The position numbers and the translations under genes are program-made. This document shows positions 51,423-60,929 of a stretch of 64,000 nt of DNA, one piece after another. The DNA lies in assembly GCA_963807085.1 (NCBI GenBank), contig CAWEBB010000032.1, forward strand, positions 62,001-126,000. The letters are read 5' to 3'. This DNA comes from JACKII01 sp963807085 (lineage in GTDB: Bacteria > Pseudomonadota > Alphaproteobacteria > Bin95). The notes below the pieces were generated by a model. The model made no database searches and was not told where the DNA came from. It was given only the letters and a program-made list of their open reading frames with translations. The number at the start of each line of letters is the position of its first letter. Position 1 is the stretch's first letter.

Positions 51423-52086
51423 GGGGCGTGCGTTGCCGAGCATTCCTCCCTCCGCAGCCATGCGGGCGAACCATGTAACCGCGCCTGCAGCCAGCAAAAC
51501 ACCGTTGCCGCGGCGCTGTATCGCGACACGTCAGCGCCAGCACCGCAACGGTATGCTCCGTTTCGTGCTGGGCCCGGATAACGTTGTCGTGCCGGACCTG
51601 GAGGAAAAACTCCCCGGCCGCGGCCTTTGGGTCGGCGCGGAGAAGCGCGCCTTGGAGAAAGCCGTCTCTGCCAACCTGTTCGCCCGGGCCGCGAGGGCGC
51701 CCGCCGTCGTTCCGCCCGAACTGGCGGAGCGGGTGGGCGAACTGCTGCTGAAACGCTGCTTGCGCTGGTTGGGGCAGGCGCGGGGCGCGGGCCAGGTGCG
51801 GGTGGGTGACTTCCAGGTCAAGGATGCGCTCTCCAAGGGCGAGGCCTTCTTTCTGGTGGAGGCCGCCGATGGTATGGAGAACGGTCGGGCGAAGGTGTTG
51901 GCGCGGGCAGGAAACTTGCCCGTGGTAACGTGCTTCACCAGGGCACAGTTGGGCGAGGCCGTTGGCCGGGCCGACGCGGTGCATTTGGCGTTTTGCCAGG
52001 GAAAATTGGGTGCGCATTTCCTTTCGGATGCGCGCCGGTATGCAGGAATCATGGGTTTGAACGACCCACAAGCGGGCGGAGTGTAG
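51382..52086 (+). CDS. YlxR (DUF448)/L7Ae-like RNA-binding protein
   Basis: 234-residue protein combining an N-terminal YlxR/DUF448 domain (about 42-80: RRCIATRQRQHRNGMLRFVLGPDNVVVPD, PGRGLWVG) and a C-terminal L7Ae/L30e-like domain (about 115-210), as in alphaproteobacterial members of this operon. The domain arrangement suggests RNA or ribosome binding. The N-terminal 40 residues are Ser/Pro/Arg-rich and start inside nusA (41-base overlap). In the family the first motif is often RxCIxTR; here RRCIATR fits. Eleven bases before infB. Confidence 0.86.
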   Translation: MTPKRPNQSKQQSRGRALPSIPPSAAMRANHVTAPAASKTPLPRRCIATRQRQHRNGMLRFVLGPDNVVVPDLEEKLPGRGLWVGAEKRALEKAVSANLFARAARAPAVVPPELAERVGELLLKRCLRWLGQARGAGQVRVGDFQVKDALSKGEAFFLVEAADGMENGRAKVLARAGNLPVVTCFTRAQLGEAVGRADAVHLAFCQGKLGAHFLSDARRYAGIMGLNDPQAGGV

Positions 52087-52096
52087 TAAGCAGGTC

Positions 52097-54988
52097 ATGG
52101 CAGATAAAACGATGGAACGTGAACCCGGCAAGCTCTCTCTGACCAAAGGGAAGCTTAGCCGTTCCAAAGGCGGCGATCCCGGAAAGATCAAGCAGAGCTT
52201 CTCTCACGGGCGGTCCAAAACCGTTACGGTGGAGGTGAAGCGCAAGCGTGGCGCTGCGGGCGAAGCCGGGGTGAAGCTCGGCAAGGGCGGCGCCCGCGAT
52301 GTCAGCGCGCTGAGTGAAGAGGAGCGCGCGGCACGCCTGCGTGCGTTGAAGGCGCTTCAGGAAAATCAAAGCGCTGCCTCGGCCAAGGCCAAGGAAGCCG
52401 AGGCTAAAGAGGCCGAGGCGAAACAGGCAGCGCCGGAACCGGCGGAGCCGGAACTGAGCCCGGCGGAAAGGGCACGGTCGAAGGCGGACGAGCAGGCCGA
52501 GCGCGAGTTGGAAGAGGCTGCCGCCATCGATGCCGCAGAGGCCGCCACGAAGGCCGGTTCCGCAGAAACCGCGGAACCCGAACCTGCGCCGGAAGCAGAA
52601 CCCGTCGAAGCGGTGGCCGCAGACACTGCCGAGCCTGTTTTGGCTGAAGAAGCGAGCGATGAGCCGGCGGCGGCAGCGGAGCCCGTAGCGACGGCCGCTC
52701 CCGAAGAAGTGCCGGCAACAGCCGAGCCCGAGCCGGTAGCGCCAGCAGAGACCGCACCGGCGCTGGAAGCGGAGAAGAAAGAGCCGACCCAGGAAGAGCT
52801 AGAACTGCGCGCGCTTCGGGAAGCGGAGGCAGAGGAGCGGCGCAAGGCCGAGGAAGTAGCAAGCCGACATGCCGCTGCGACCGCCAAGGTGGAGACTGAG
52901 GCCAAGAACACCCGCCGGGGTCGCGGTCGGACCGAGCAGGAACCGGACCCGACCCTCGACCCGCGCGCCGAGATACCGCCGGTCATCACGCCGAGTCGCG
53001 GAACGGCCTTGCTGGACGAGGAAGAAGGCGGGCGTGGACGCCGCGACAGCAAGCGCCCCTCGCCTGGCCGGAGCAGGGGCGAACCGCGCCGCCGTACCGG
53101 CCGGCTGACCATCAGCCAAGCGCTCGACGACGAGACGGCGGAGGAGCGGCAGCGCAGTCTGGCCTCTGTTCGGCGCGCGCGCGAACGGGAAAAGCAACGC
53201 CAGCGGCAGTCGGGCGGCGAAACGCAAAAGATCGTGCGCGACGTGGTGATCCCCGAAGTAATCACGGTCCAGGACCTGGCCAATCGCATGGCCGAGCGGG
53301 CCGCCGACGTGGTGCGGGCGCTGATGAAAATGGGCGTGATGGCTTCGCTTAGCCAGACCATCGACGCGGACACCGCCGAACTGGTCGTCGAAGAGTTCGG
53401 GCACAATATCCGCCGGGTCTCGGACTCGGACATCGAGGAAGGTTTGGCCGGTCCGGAGGACGAGGAGGCGGCAATGGTGTCGCGTCCGCCGGTCGTAACG
53501 ATCATGGGCCATGTCGATCACGGCAAAACCTCGTTGCTGGACGCATTGCGCGAAACGGATGTGGTCGGCGGCGAAGCTGGCGGTATCACTCAGCATATTG
53601 GCGCCTATCAGGTGAAGCTCGCCTCCGGCGACCGCATCACCTTCTTGGATACCCCCGGCCACGCCGCGTTCAGCGCCATGCGCAGCCGCGGCGCCAAGGC
53701 GACTGACCTGGTGGTTTTGGTCGTCGCCGCGGATGACAGCGTTCAGCCGCAAACGATTGAGGCGATCAACCATGCCAAGGCGGCCGGCGTGCCGATGATC
53801 GTTGCGGTCAACAAGATCGACCGGCCGGATGTGGACCCGGACCGGGTCAAGCAAGACCTGTTGCAGCAGGAAGTCGTTGCGGAAGACTTTGGCGGCGACG
53901 TTCAGTTCGTGAACGTGTCGGCGCTGAAGAAAATCGGGCTGGACGAACTGCAGGCAGCGATCCTGTTGCAGTCCGAATTCCTGGAGTTGAAAGCCAATCC
54001 CGACCGGCCCGCGCAAGGCGTTGTCGTGGAAGCGCAGCTCGACCGTGGCCGCGGCTCGGTCGCCACCATCCTGGTGCAGCGCGGCACCCTGCGCGTTGGC
54101 GACACCGTTGTCGTTGGCAGCGAATGGGGCCGGGTGCGGGCAATGGTCGATGAGCGCGGCCAACAGTTGGAGGAGGCCGGCCCGTCCATGCCGGTCGAGA
54201 TCCTCGGCCTGCAGGGAACGCCGATGGCTGGCGACGAGGCCGTGGTCGTGGAAAACGAGGCGCGCGCCCGCGAGATCGCCGAATACCGCCAACGGCTGGA
54301 CCGCGACAAGCGGACGGCGGCGGCTGCACGCGGTTCCCTCAGCCAGATGTTCGACAAGCTGAAGGAAGGCGAAACGCAGGAACTGGCGATCGTTATCAAG
54401 GCTGACGTGCAGGGCTCGCAGGAAGCCATCGTCAGCGCGCTGGAGAATCTCAGCACCGACGAGGTGTCGGTGCAGGTCCTGCATGCCGGCGTCGGCGGCA
54501 TCAACGAGTCCGATGTGACGCTGGCGGGGGCATCCGAAGGCTTCATCGTCGGCTTCAATGTGCGCGCCAGCAAGCAGGCGCGCGATCTGGCGTCGCGCAG
54601 CAATGTGGATATCCGCTACTACTCGATCATCTATGAACTGCTCGATGACATTAAGGCAGCCCTCAGCAACATGCTGGCGCCGGAGATCCGCGAGCGCCAC
54701 ATCGGCAACGCGGAAATTCGCGAGGTCTTTAACGTCACCAAGATGGGCAAGATCGCCGGCTGCCGGGTGGTCGACGGGATCGTGCGCCGCGGCGCCGGTG
54801 TGCGTCTGTTGCGGGACGACGTGGTGATCCACGAAGGCAAGCTGGCGACGCTGCGCCGGTTCAAGGACGACGTGCAGGAGGTGCGCGACGGCAACGAGTG
54901 CGGCATGTCGTTTGAGAACTATCAGGATATCCAGGTTGGCGACGTGATCGAATGCTTCGAGGTGGAAGAGATTGCGCGGACGATTTGA
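52097..54988 (+). CDS. infB: Translation initiation factor IF-2
   Basis: 963-residue IF-2 that delivers fMet-tRNA to the 30S subunit. A long low-complexity N-terminus (about 80-430), Glu/Ala/Pro-rich and then Arg-rich, precedes the IF2_N module (VITVQDLANRMAERAADVVRALMKMG). The GTPase domain has G1 GHVDHGKT at 471-478, DTPGHAAF for G3 and NKID for G4, then domain II and the C-terminal tRNA-binding domains (VRRGAGVRLLRDDVVIHEG). Start ATG gives MADKTMERE. Alternative internal starts, as known for E. coli IF2-2/3, cannot be judged here. Confidence 0.97.
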   Translation: MADKTMEREPGKLSLTKGKLSRSKGGDPGKIKQSFSHGRSKTVTVEVKRKRGAAGEAGVKLGKGGARDVSALSEEERAARLRALKALQENQSAASAKAKEAEAKEAEAKQAAPEPAEPELSPAERARSKADEQAERELEEAAAIDAAEAATKAGSAETAEPEPAPEAEPVEAVAADTAEPVLAEEASDEPAAAAEPVATAAPEEVPATAEPEPVAPAETAPALEAEKKEPTQEELELRALREAEAEERRKAEEVASRHAAATAKVETEAKNTRRGRGRTEQEPDPTLDPRAEIPPVITPSRGTALLDEEEGGRGRRDSKRPSPGRSRGEPRRRTGRLTISQALDDETAEERQRSLASVRRAREREKQRQRQSGGETQKIVRDVVIPEVITVQDLANRMAERAADVVRALMKMGVMASLSQTIDADTAELVVEEFGHNIRRVSDSDIEEGLAGPEDEEAAMVSRPPVVTIMGHVDHGKTSLLDALRETDVVGGEAGGITQHIGAYQVKLASGDRITFLDTPGHAAFSAMRSRGAKATDLVVLVVAADDSVQPQTIEAINHAKAAGVPMIVAVNKIDRPDVDPDRVKQDLLQQEVVAEDFGGDVQFVNVSALKKIGLDELQAAILLQSEFLELKANPDRPAQGVVVEAQLDRGRGSVATILVQRGTLRVGDTVVVGSEWGRVRAMVDERGQQLEEAGPSMPVEILGLQGTPMAGDEAVVVENEARAREIAEYRQRLDRDKRTAAAARGSLSQMFDKLKEGETQELAIVIKADVQGSQEAIVSALENLSTDEVSVQVLHAGVGGINESDVTLAGASEGFIVGFNVRASKQARDLASRSNVDIRYYSIIYELLDDIKAALSNMLAPEIRERHIGNAEIREVFNVTKMGKIAGCRVVDGIVRRGAGVRLLRDDVVIHEGKLATLRRFKDDVQEVRDGNECGMSFENYQDIQVGDVIECFEVEEIARTI

Positions 54989-55012
54989 TCTGACCGCGGT
55001 GTGGATTTAGCG

Positions 55013-55390
55013 ATGACACGCAACAAGCGCGGCGGCGCCGGTACCCCATCCCAGCGGCAGCTGCGGATGGGGGAATTGCTTCGCCATATCCTGGCGGATG
55101 TGCTGGCGCGGGGCACTTTTCGCGACCCGGTGCTGGCGAATGCGCATATCACCGTGACCGAGGTACGCCCGTCTCCGGACCTGAAGCATGCCACGGTTTT
55201 CGTAACGCCATTGGGCGGGGGAGATATGAACGCCGTTGTGGATGCTTTGCAGAAGGCGCGCAGCCATCTGCGGGCCCAGGTGGCTAAATCCCTTGAGACG
55301 CGAGTGGTTCCGGACCTGTCTTTTAGGCCGGACCTATCGTTCGCCAACGCCGAGCGCATCGACACCCTGCTGCAAAAGGATCAGGGTTAA
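55013..55390 (+). CDS. rbfA: Ribosome-binding factor A
   Basis: 125-residue KH-fold factor for late 30S maturation. SQRQLRMGELLRHILADVL, ITVTEVRPSPDLKHATVFV and the end LSFRPDLSFANAERIDTLL are conserved. Start ATG 55013 rather than GTG 55001. The stop overlaps the truB ATG by one base (TAATG). Confidence 0.95.
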   Translation: MTRNKRGGAGTPSQRQLRMGELLRHILADVLARGTFRDPVLANAHITVTEVRPSPDLKHATVFVTPLGGGDMNAVVDALQKARSHLRAQVAKSLETRVVPDLSFRPDLSFANAERIDTLLQKDQG

Positions 55391-56397
55391 TGGGTGGCCG
55401 CAGGCGCCGCGCCCGCGGTCCGCAGATCAATGGCTGGCTGATCGTCGACAAGCCCGCCGGCATTACGTCGACCGGCGTCTGCAACGCGGTAAAGCGACTG
55501 GCGGGCGGGGCCAAGGCGGGCCATGGCGGCACGCTCGACCCATTGGCGACGGGTGTCTTGCCGATCGCGCTCGGTGAGGCGACCAAGACGATGCCCTATG
55601 TCATGGACGGGCAAAAGACGTATCGGTTCACTGTGCGGTGGGGTGAGGCCCGCAATACCGACGATGCGGAAGGCGAGGTGGTCGAGAACAGCGATCACCG
55701 GCCGGATCGTGCGGCGATTGAAGCGGTGCTGCCGCGCTTTGTGGGGCTGATCCAGCAAGTGCCGCCCATTTTTTCCGCGATCAAGGTCGATGGCGTACGC
55801 GCCTATGATCTGGCCCGGGAAGATCAGGCGGTCGAATTACAGGCGCGCGAGATCGAGATCGTTTCTCTCCGCCTGGAAGCCATGCCGGACGAAAATCATG
55901 CCACCTTTGTGGTCGAAAGCGGCAAGGGCGCCTATATGCGGAGCCTGGCGCGCGACATTGCGTTGGCGCTGGGGACCGTGGGGCATGTGTTGGCTCTGCG
56001 TCGAATAGCCGTTGGGCCATTCCATGAAAGCCATGCCCACACCCTAGCCAAGCTTGAAGAAATTGGGCAGGTAACGCAACAGATGACAGAATTGCTTCCA
56101 GTTGAGACCGCGCTGGCCGACATCCCGGCGCTGGCCGTTTCTGGAAGCGAAGCCGCGGGGCTCCGACAGGGGCGGCCGGTGGCCTTGTTTCGCAGAAGCG
56201 ATCTTGAACGGGCTGGCGCACACGACGATGGCGACATCGCGCGCGCTACCTGGGAGGGGGAGACGGTCGCGCTCGTCCAGTTCGATGCTGGCAGAGCAAA
56301 GCCGCTGCGGATCATCCATCACACGCCGCGCCGTGACGACCGGTCCCGCTCCAGCAATGACCCTTTGAAAGGAATGGACGATGTCGATCACGCCTGA
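55390..56397 (+). CDS. truB: tRNA pseudouridine(55) synthase
   Basis: 335-residue TruB that makes pseudouridine 55 in tRNA. INGWLIVDKPAGITST, catalytic Asp50 in AGHGGTLDPLATGVLP, KTYRFTVRWGEARNTDDAEG, and PPIFSAIKVDGVRAYDLAR. The C-terminal PUA-like part is around 245-320. The end overlaps rpsO by 17 bases, so rpsO translation is coupled. Confidence 0.96.
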   Translation: MGGRRRRARGPQINGWLIVDKPAGITSTGVCNAVKRLAGGAKAGHGGTLDPLATGVLPIALGEATKTMPYVMDGQKTYRFTVRWGEARNTDDAEGEVVENSDHRPDRAAIEAVLPRFVGLIQQVPPIFSAIKVDGVRAYDLAREDQAVELQAREIEIVSLRLEAMPDENHATFVVESGKGAYMRSLARDIALALGTVGHVLALRRIAVGPFHESHAHTLAKLEEIGQVTQQMTELLPVETALADIPALAVSGSEAAGLRQGRPVALFRRSDLERAGAHDDGDIARATWEGETVALVQFDAGRAKPLRIIHHTPRRDDRSRSSNDPLKGMDDVDHA

Positions 56398-56650
56398 GCG
56401 TAAGCAAGAACTGATCTCGGAATATAGGCACAACGAGGGCGATACGGGTTCTCCGGAAGTGCAGGTCGCAATCCTGTCAGAGAGGATCAGGAACCTGACC
56501 GAGCACCTGAAAGAACACCAAAAGGACGTGCACTCGCGCCGCGGACTGTTGATGCTGGTTGGTCAGCGCCGCAGTTTGCTGGATTACGTGCGCAAGAAAG
56601 ACGAAGGCCGCTACCGGTCGCTGATACAGCGTCTGGGTCTGCGCCGCTAA
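56381..56650 (+). CDS. rpsO: 30S ribosomal protein S15
   Basis: 89-residue S15, which binds the central domain of 16S rRNA. MSITPERKQELISEY, DTGSPEVQVAILSERIRNLTEHL, HQKDVHSRRGLLMLVGQRR and LDYVRKKD are all canonical. It starts inside truB. A stem follows in the 54-base gap to pnp, the classic position for processing and autoregulation of the rpsO-pnp transcript. Confidence 0.98.
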   Translation: MSITPERKQELISEYRHNEGDTGSPEVQVAILSERIRNLTEHLKEHQKDVHSRRGLLMLVGQRRSLLDYVRKKDEGRYRSLIQRLGLRR

Positions 56651-56655
56651 AACCC

Positions 56656-56679
56656 GGGCGGTGGATACGAACGCCGCCC
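56656..56679 (+). promoter_or_regulatory. rpsO-pnp intergenic hairpin
   Basis: GGGCGGTG (56656-56663) pairs with CGCCGCCC (56672-56679), eight pairs with one G-U, 8-base loop. In E. coli a longer stem at this place is cut by RNase III and mediates PNPase self-control; this shorter stem may do the same. Confidence 0.5.
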
Positions 56680-56704
56680 CATAGGAATCGAGGAAGACGA
56701 ACGA

Positions 56705-58826
56705 ATGTTCGATATAGTGCGTAAAGAAGTGATGTGGGCGGGACGCCCGCTTGTGTTGGAAACGGGCAAGGTGGCACGCCAGGCAACGGGCGCCGTGGTG
56801 GCCACGTACGGTGGCACCACGGTGCTTTGCACGGCCACGGCGGAGAAGAAGCAGCGGACGGGTATCGATTTTTTCCCGTTGAGCGTCCATTACCAGGAAA
56901 AAACATTTGCGGCCGGCAAAATTCCGGGTGGGTTTTTCAAGCGCGAGGCGCGGCCGAGCGAGAAGGAGGTTCTGACCTCCCGTCTGATCGACCGTCCGAT
57001 CCGGCCCCTGTTCATCAAGAGCTTCCAGAACGAGACCCAGGTCATCTGCACCGTGCTGGCGCATGACATGGAGAACGACCCGGACATTGTGGCGATGGTC
57101 GGCACCAGTGCCGCGCTCACCATTTCCGGCCTGCCGTTCCTCGGCCCGATCGGGGGCGCGCGTGTCGGCCAGGTCAATGGCGAGCTGGTGCTGAATCCCG
57201 ACCCTGGATCAGGTGAAGGAAAGCTCTCTGGACCTGATCGTCGCCGGCACGCAGCAGGGCGTTCTGATGGTCGAATCGGAAGCCCATGAGCTGTCCGAGG
57301 AGCGGATGCTGGAGGCCGTGATGTTCGGCCATAAAGGCTTCCAGCCGGTGATCGACACGATCATTAGTATGGCGGAAGAGGCCGCGAAAGAGCCGTGGGA
57401 AATGTCCGCGGAAGATGCGAGTGTGGCCGACATCCGCAGCCGCCTGAGCAGCCTTGCCGCCGATGGCTTGCGCAGTGCCTACGCCATTGCAGCCAAGGCC
57501 GAGCGCCAGAACAGCGTCGCCGCGGTCAAGGACGTGGCCCTGAAGGCGATCGCGGACCAGGAACTCAACACCGACATCGCGGCCGGCTTGTTCAAGGATC
57601 TGGAGAGCGAGATCGTTCGCGGCTCCATCCTCGATACCGGCAAGCGCATCGATGGCCGCAGCACGGTCGATATCCGGCCGATCGCAGCGGAAGTCGGCAT
57701 CCTGCCGCGTGCCCATGGGTCGGCGCTGTTCACCCGGGGTGAGACTCAGGCGCTGGTGGTGGCAACGCTCGGCACCGCTCAGGACGAGCAGATCATGGAC
57801 CGGCTCGAAGGCGAAATGCGCGAGCATTTCATGCTGCATTACAACTTCCCGCCCTATTCGGTGGGTGAGGCCGGTCGGTTCGGTCCGCCGGGCCGTCGCG
57901 AGATTGGCCATGGCAAGCTTGCCTGGCGGGCGATCCGTCCGTTGCTACCGAAGAAAGAAGACTTCCCCTATACCACCCGCGTGGTGTCCGAAATTACCGA
58001 GTCGAACGGGTCGTCTTCGATGGCGACCGTTTGCGGCGCCTCGCTGGCCCTGATGGACGCCGGGGTGCCGATGTCGCGGCCGGTGGCCGGCATCGCCATG
58101 GGGCTGATCAAGGAAGACGACCGGTTTGCCGTGCTGTCCGACATTCTGGGCGACGAAGACCATTTGGGCGACATGGACTTCAAGGTGGCCGGTACCGACA
58201 AGGGCGTCACGTCCCTGCAGATGGATATCAAGATCACCTCGATCACCGAAGAGATCATGCAGGTCGCGCTCGGCCAGGCGAAAGACGGCCGGATGCACAT
58301 CCTCGGCGAGATGGCGAAAGCCATTGGCAACGCCCGGACCGAGGTCAGCTCTAACGCGCCGCGCATCACCACAATGTCGATTCCGAAAGACAAGATCCGC
58401 GACGTAATCGGCACCGGCGGCAAGATCATCCGCGAAATCGTGGAGAAGAGCGGCGCGAAGGTGGATATCGAGGATGACGGCACCATCAAGGTGTCGAGCG
58501 TCGACAGTGCCGCATCCGAACTCGCGATCAACATGATCCGCGGCATCGTGGCAGAGCCGGAGCCGGGAGTGATTTACGACGGAAAGGTCGTGAAGATCAT
58601 GGATTTCGGCGCCTTTGTGAACTTTCTGGGCCCGAAGGACGGCCTGGTTCACATCAGCGAGTTGAAAAACGAGCGGGTGAAAACGGTTGCCGATGTCGTC
58701 AGCGAGGGCCAAATGGTCAAGGTGAAATGCCTCGGCGTCGATGATCGTGGCCGGGTCAAGCTCTCCATGCGAGCGGTTAACCAGGAGACCGGAGAAGACC
58801 TGACCGCGGCGGCCGCCGAAGCCTAA
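56705..58826 (+). CDS. pnp: Polyribonucleotide nucleotidyltransferase (one frameshift in this sequence)
   Basis: PNPase, 3'-5' phosphorolytic exoribonuclease of the degradosome, about 706 residues when joined. First RNase PH domain: GRPLVLETGKVARQATGAVV, FFPLSVHYQEKTFAAGKIPGGF. All-helical linker. Second PH domain: FMLHYNFPPYSVGEAGRFGPPGRREIGHG and GSSSMATVCGASLALMDAGVPM. KH (IRDVIGTGGKIIREI) and S1 (GAFVNFLGPKDGLVHISEL) domains complete it. The frame breaks at the CCC at 57197-57199: with CC it reads NPTLDQVKESSLDLIVAG. Everything else is intact, so a homopolymer error is likelier than a null allele. Confidence 0.94.
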
Positions 58827-58856
58827 ACAGCAGAAAGCGTTCGGAAAGGTGCAGCC

Positions 58857-60257
58857 TTGAGCTTCCAACTCAATCCCATCATGCTGTCCGGCCGAGAGGC
58901 GCTCCCTCTGATCGAGGGAGGCAAGGGCATTGCCATCTCAAACGGTGAAAGTTCGGGGGCTTGGGCCGCAACCGGCGGAGTGGGCACCTTTTCCGGCGTC
59001 AATGCCGATACGCGGGATGACGACGGTAATCTGGTGTCGCAGGAATATTATGGTAAGTCTCGCCGCGACCGCCATGATGAGTTAATCGCCCATGGCGTTC
59101 GAGGCGCGATTTACCAGGCGCGCGTCGCCTATGAGACTGCAAAGGGCGCCGGCCCTATCCATATGAATGTCCTGTGGGAGATGGGCGGGGCGGAAAAGGT
59201 GCTGCATGGCACCCTGCAAGGCGCCAAGGGCCTGATCGACGGGGTGACCTGTGGCGCGGGGATGCCATACAAGGTCGCGGAAATTGCCGTCTCCTATGGT
59301 GTTTACTACTATCCTATCGTCTCTTCGGCCCGCGCCTTCCGCGCACTCTGGAAGCGCTCCTACCATCGGTTCGCGGACCGGCTGGGCGGGGTCGTCTATG
59401 AAGATCCGTGGCGTGCCGGCGGTCACAACGGCCTTTCGAACAGCGAAGATCCGCTTGAGCCGGAAGATCCGAAGCCGCGGGTGCGTGCGCTTCGGAAGTT
59501 GTTGAACGAGGCCGGGTTGCACAACACGCCGGTTATCATGGCCGGCGGCGTTTGGCGTCTGGACGAGTGGGCGGACTGGATCGACGATCCCGAGATCGCG
59601 CCGATCGCCTTTCAATTCGGCACACGGCCGTTACTCACTGAGGAAAGCCCCATCTCGGATATCTGGAAGCAGCGCCTGCTGACCCTGAAGGAAGGCGACG
59701 TTTTTCTGAACCGATACAGTCCGACTGGCTTCTATTCCTCTGCGGTGCGGAACGAGTTTCTGGAGGAATTGCGCCAGCGGAACGAGCGGCAGGTCGCCTA
59801 CTCGCCGGAACCGGTCGGCGAGCATGACACGGCCTTCGCGATGGGGCCCCGCAAGCGCAAGGTTTATGTGACGAAGGAAGACCTGGAGCGGATGCAAGGA
59901 TGGATCGAAGAGGGCTATGACGAACCGATGCGCACCCCGGATTCGACGCTCATCTTCGTTTCCGGCCCTTCCAAGAAACAAATCCTGATCGACCAGATCG
60001 AATGTATGGGCTGTCTGTCCGCCTGCCGCTTCTCCAACTGGGCGGAGAATGAAGCGGGAACCACCGGCCGCAAGACCGACCCGCGCTCCTACTGCATTCA
60101 AAAGACATTGCAAAATATCGGCCATGGCAGCGAGCCGGACACCCAGTTGATGTTCGCGGGACACAATGCCTTTCGGTTCGCGACCGATCCTTTTTACGCA
60201 AACGGCTACATTCCGACGGTCCGGGCGCTCGTCGACAGGATTTTGACGGGGGCGTAG
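58857..60257 (+). CDS. Nitronate monooxygenase-like flavin oxidoreductase
   Basis: 466-residue TIM-barrel flavoprotein of the nitronate monooxygenase/2-nitropropane dioxygenase-like superfamily. SGAWAATGGVGTFSGVNAD near the N-terminus, GVTCGAGMPYKVAEIA, VIMAGGVWRLDEWADWI and PIAFQFGTRPLLTEESPIS line the flavin-phosphate site. A C-terminal extension (about 365-466) carries IECMGCLSACRFSNWAEN with three cysteines, unlike short nitronate monooxygenases, and might bind a metal. The substrate is unknown. TTG start after GGAAAGG. Confidence 0.83.
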   Translation: MSFQLNPIMLSGREALPLIEGGKGIAISNGESSGAWAATGGVGTFSGVNADTRDDDGNLVSQEYYGKSRRDRHDELIAHGVRGAIYQARVAYETAKGAGPIHMNVLWEMGGAEKVLHGTLQGAKGLIDGVTCGAGMPYKVAEIAVSYGVYYYPIVSSARAFRALWKRSYHRFADRLGGVVYEDPWRAGGHNGLSNSEDPLEPEDPKPRVRALRKLLNEAGLHNTPVIMAGGVWRLDEWADWIDDPEIAPIAFQFGTRPLLTEESPISDIWKQRLLTLKEGDVFLNRYSPTGFYSSAVRNEFLEELRQRNERQVAYSPEPVGEHDTAFAMGPRKRKVYVTKEDLERMQGWIEEGYDEPMRTPDSTLIFVSGPSKKQILIDQIECMGCLSACRFSNWAENEAGTTGRKTDPRSYCIQKTLQNIGHGSEPDTQLMFAGHNAFRFATDPFYANGYIPTVRALVDRILTGA

Positions 60258-60273
60258 ATCATCTTTTGATGAT
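60258..60273. repeat. ATCATC/GATGAT palindrome before irr
   Basis: ATCATCTTTTGATGAT is a perfect 6+6 inverted repeat directly after the oxidoreductase stop and about 110 bases before irr. AT-rich and short, so more likely a protein-binding site than a terminator. Confidence 0.4.
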
Positions 60274-60380
60274 TATCAGTCGCAACCTCGGAACGGCGCA
60301 CCATATTGTGGGTCAGACGCCATGATCAACAGGTCGCCGTGTGCGAAGGCGGCAAAGCCTATGGAGCAACGATAAACGCG

Positions 60381-60797
60381 ATGACCCGCCCCTATGCTGG
60401 GATAATCGATCTTCTCCGCCAATCGGGGCTACGTCCGACGCGCCAGCGCGTTGGCCTAAGCCATCTTTTGTTCAGGGATGGCGACCGGCACGTTACCGCC
60501 GATCAATTGCATGGTGAATCCGAAGGGGCCGGTTTGAAGGTGTCCCTGGCGACCATTTACAACACATTGCACCAACTTTGCGATGCAGGGTTGCTTGCAG
60601 AAGTGGTCGTCGAGCCCGGCCGTTCTTATTTCGACACCAACATCAGCGGTCACCACCACTTTTTTAATGTGGATACGGGGGAATTGGCCGATATACCGCC
60701 GGAGGCCGTGGCCGTTTCGGCCCTGCCGGCCCCGCCTACCGGCACCGCGATCGACCAGGTCAACATCATAGTGCGGGTGCGGAAGCAATCGCAATAA
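60381..60797 (+). CDS. irr: Iron response regulator Irr (Fur family)
   Basis: 138-residue Irr, the alphaproteobacterial Fur-family sensor that is active under low iron and is destabilised or released by haem. Winged helix: LLRQSGLRPTRQRVGLSHLLF, HVTADQLHGESEGAGLKVSLATIYNTLHQLCDAGLL. The histidine-rich GHHHFFNVDTG (about residues 90-100) is the haem/iron-binding region diagnostic of Irr. The N-terminal Gly-Cys-Pro haem regulatory motif of Bradyrhizobium Irr is absent. ATG 60381 chosen; the longer frame from GTG 60306 is unconserved. The adjacent rubrerythrin promoter has an Irr box. Confidence 0.9.
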   Translation: MTRPYAGIIDLLRQSGLRPTRQRVGLSHLLFRDGDRHVTADQLHGESEGAGLKVSLATIYNTLHQLCDAGLLAEVVVEPGRSYFDTNISGHHHFFNVDTGELADIPPEAVAVSALPAPPTGTAIDQVNIIVRVRKQSQ

Positions 60798-60817
60798 TTG
60801 GCGATGTTGGTTTGATT

Positions 60818-60834
60818 TTTAGAACGATTCTAAT
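60818..60834. promoter_or_regulatory. Irr box (iron control element) upstream of rubrerythrin
   Basis: TTTAGAACGATTCTAAT matches the ICE consensus TTTAGAA-N3-TTCTAAA at every defined position but the last, and the core TTAGAA-CGA-TTCTAA is a perfect palindrome. It ends directly before the -35 of the rubrerythrin promoter, so bound Irr would control that promoter. Confidence 0.8.
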
Positions 60835-60835
60835 G

Positions 60836-60865
60836 TTGACTTTCGCTCGCTACAAACCCTTATAG
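60836..60865 (+). promoter_or_regulatory. Rubrerythrin promoter
   Basis: TTGACT at 60836-60841, 18-base spacer, TTATAG at 60860-60865, two bases downstream of the Irr box and 65 bases before the rubrerythrin ATG. Confidence 0.55.
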
Positions 60866-60929
60866 GGATGACGAGGCGTTTCTATCAGGAATGGCTCTGC
60901 GGAACCCACCCAATTGGAGGAACGGCGTA

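Noticed and set aside
52799..54832. Long minus-strand frame opposite infB
   Set aside because: Antisense shadow; infB on the plus strand is unambiguous.
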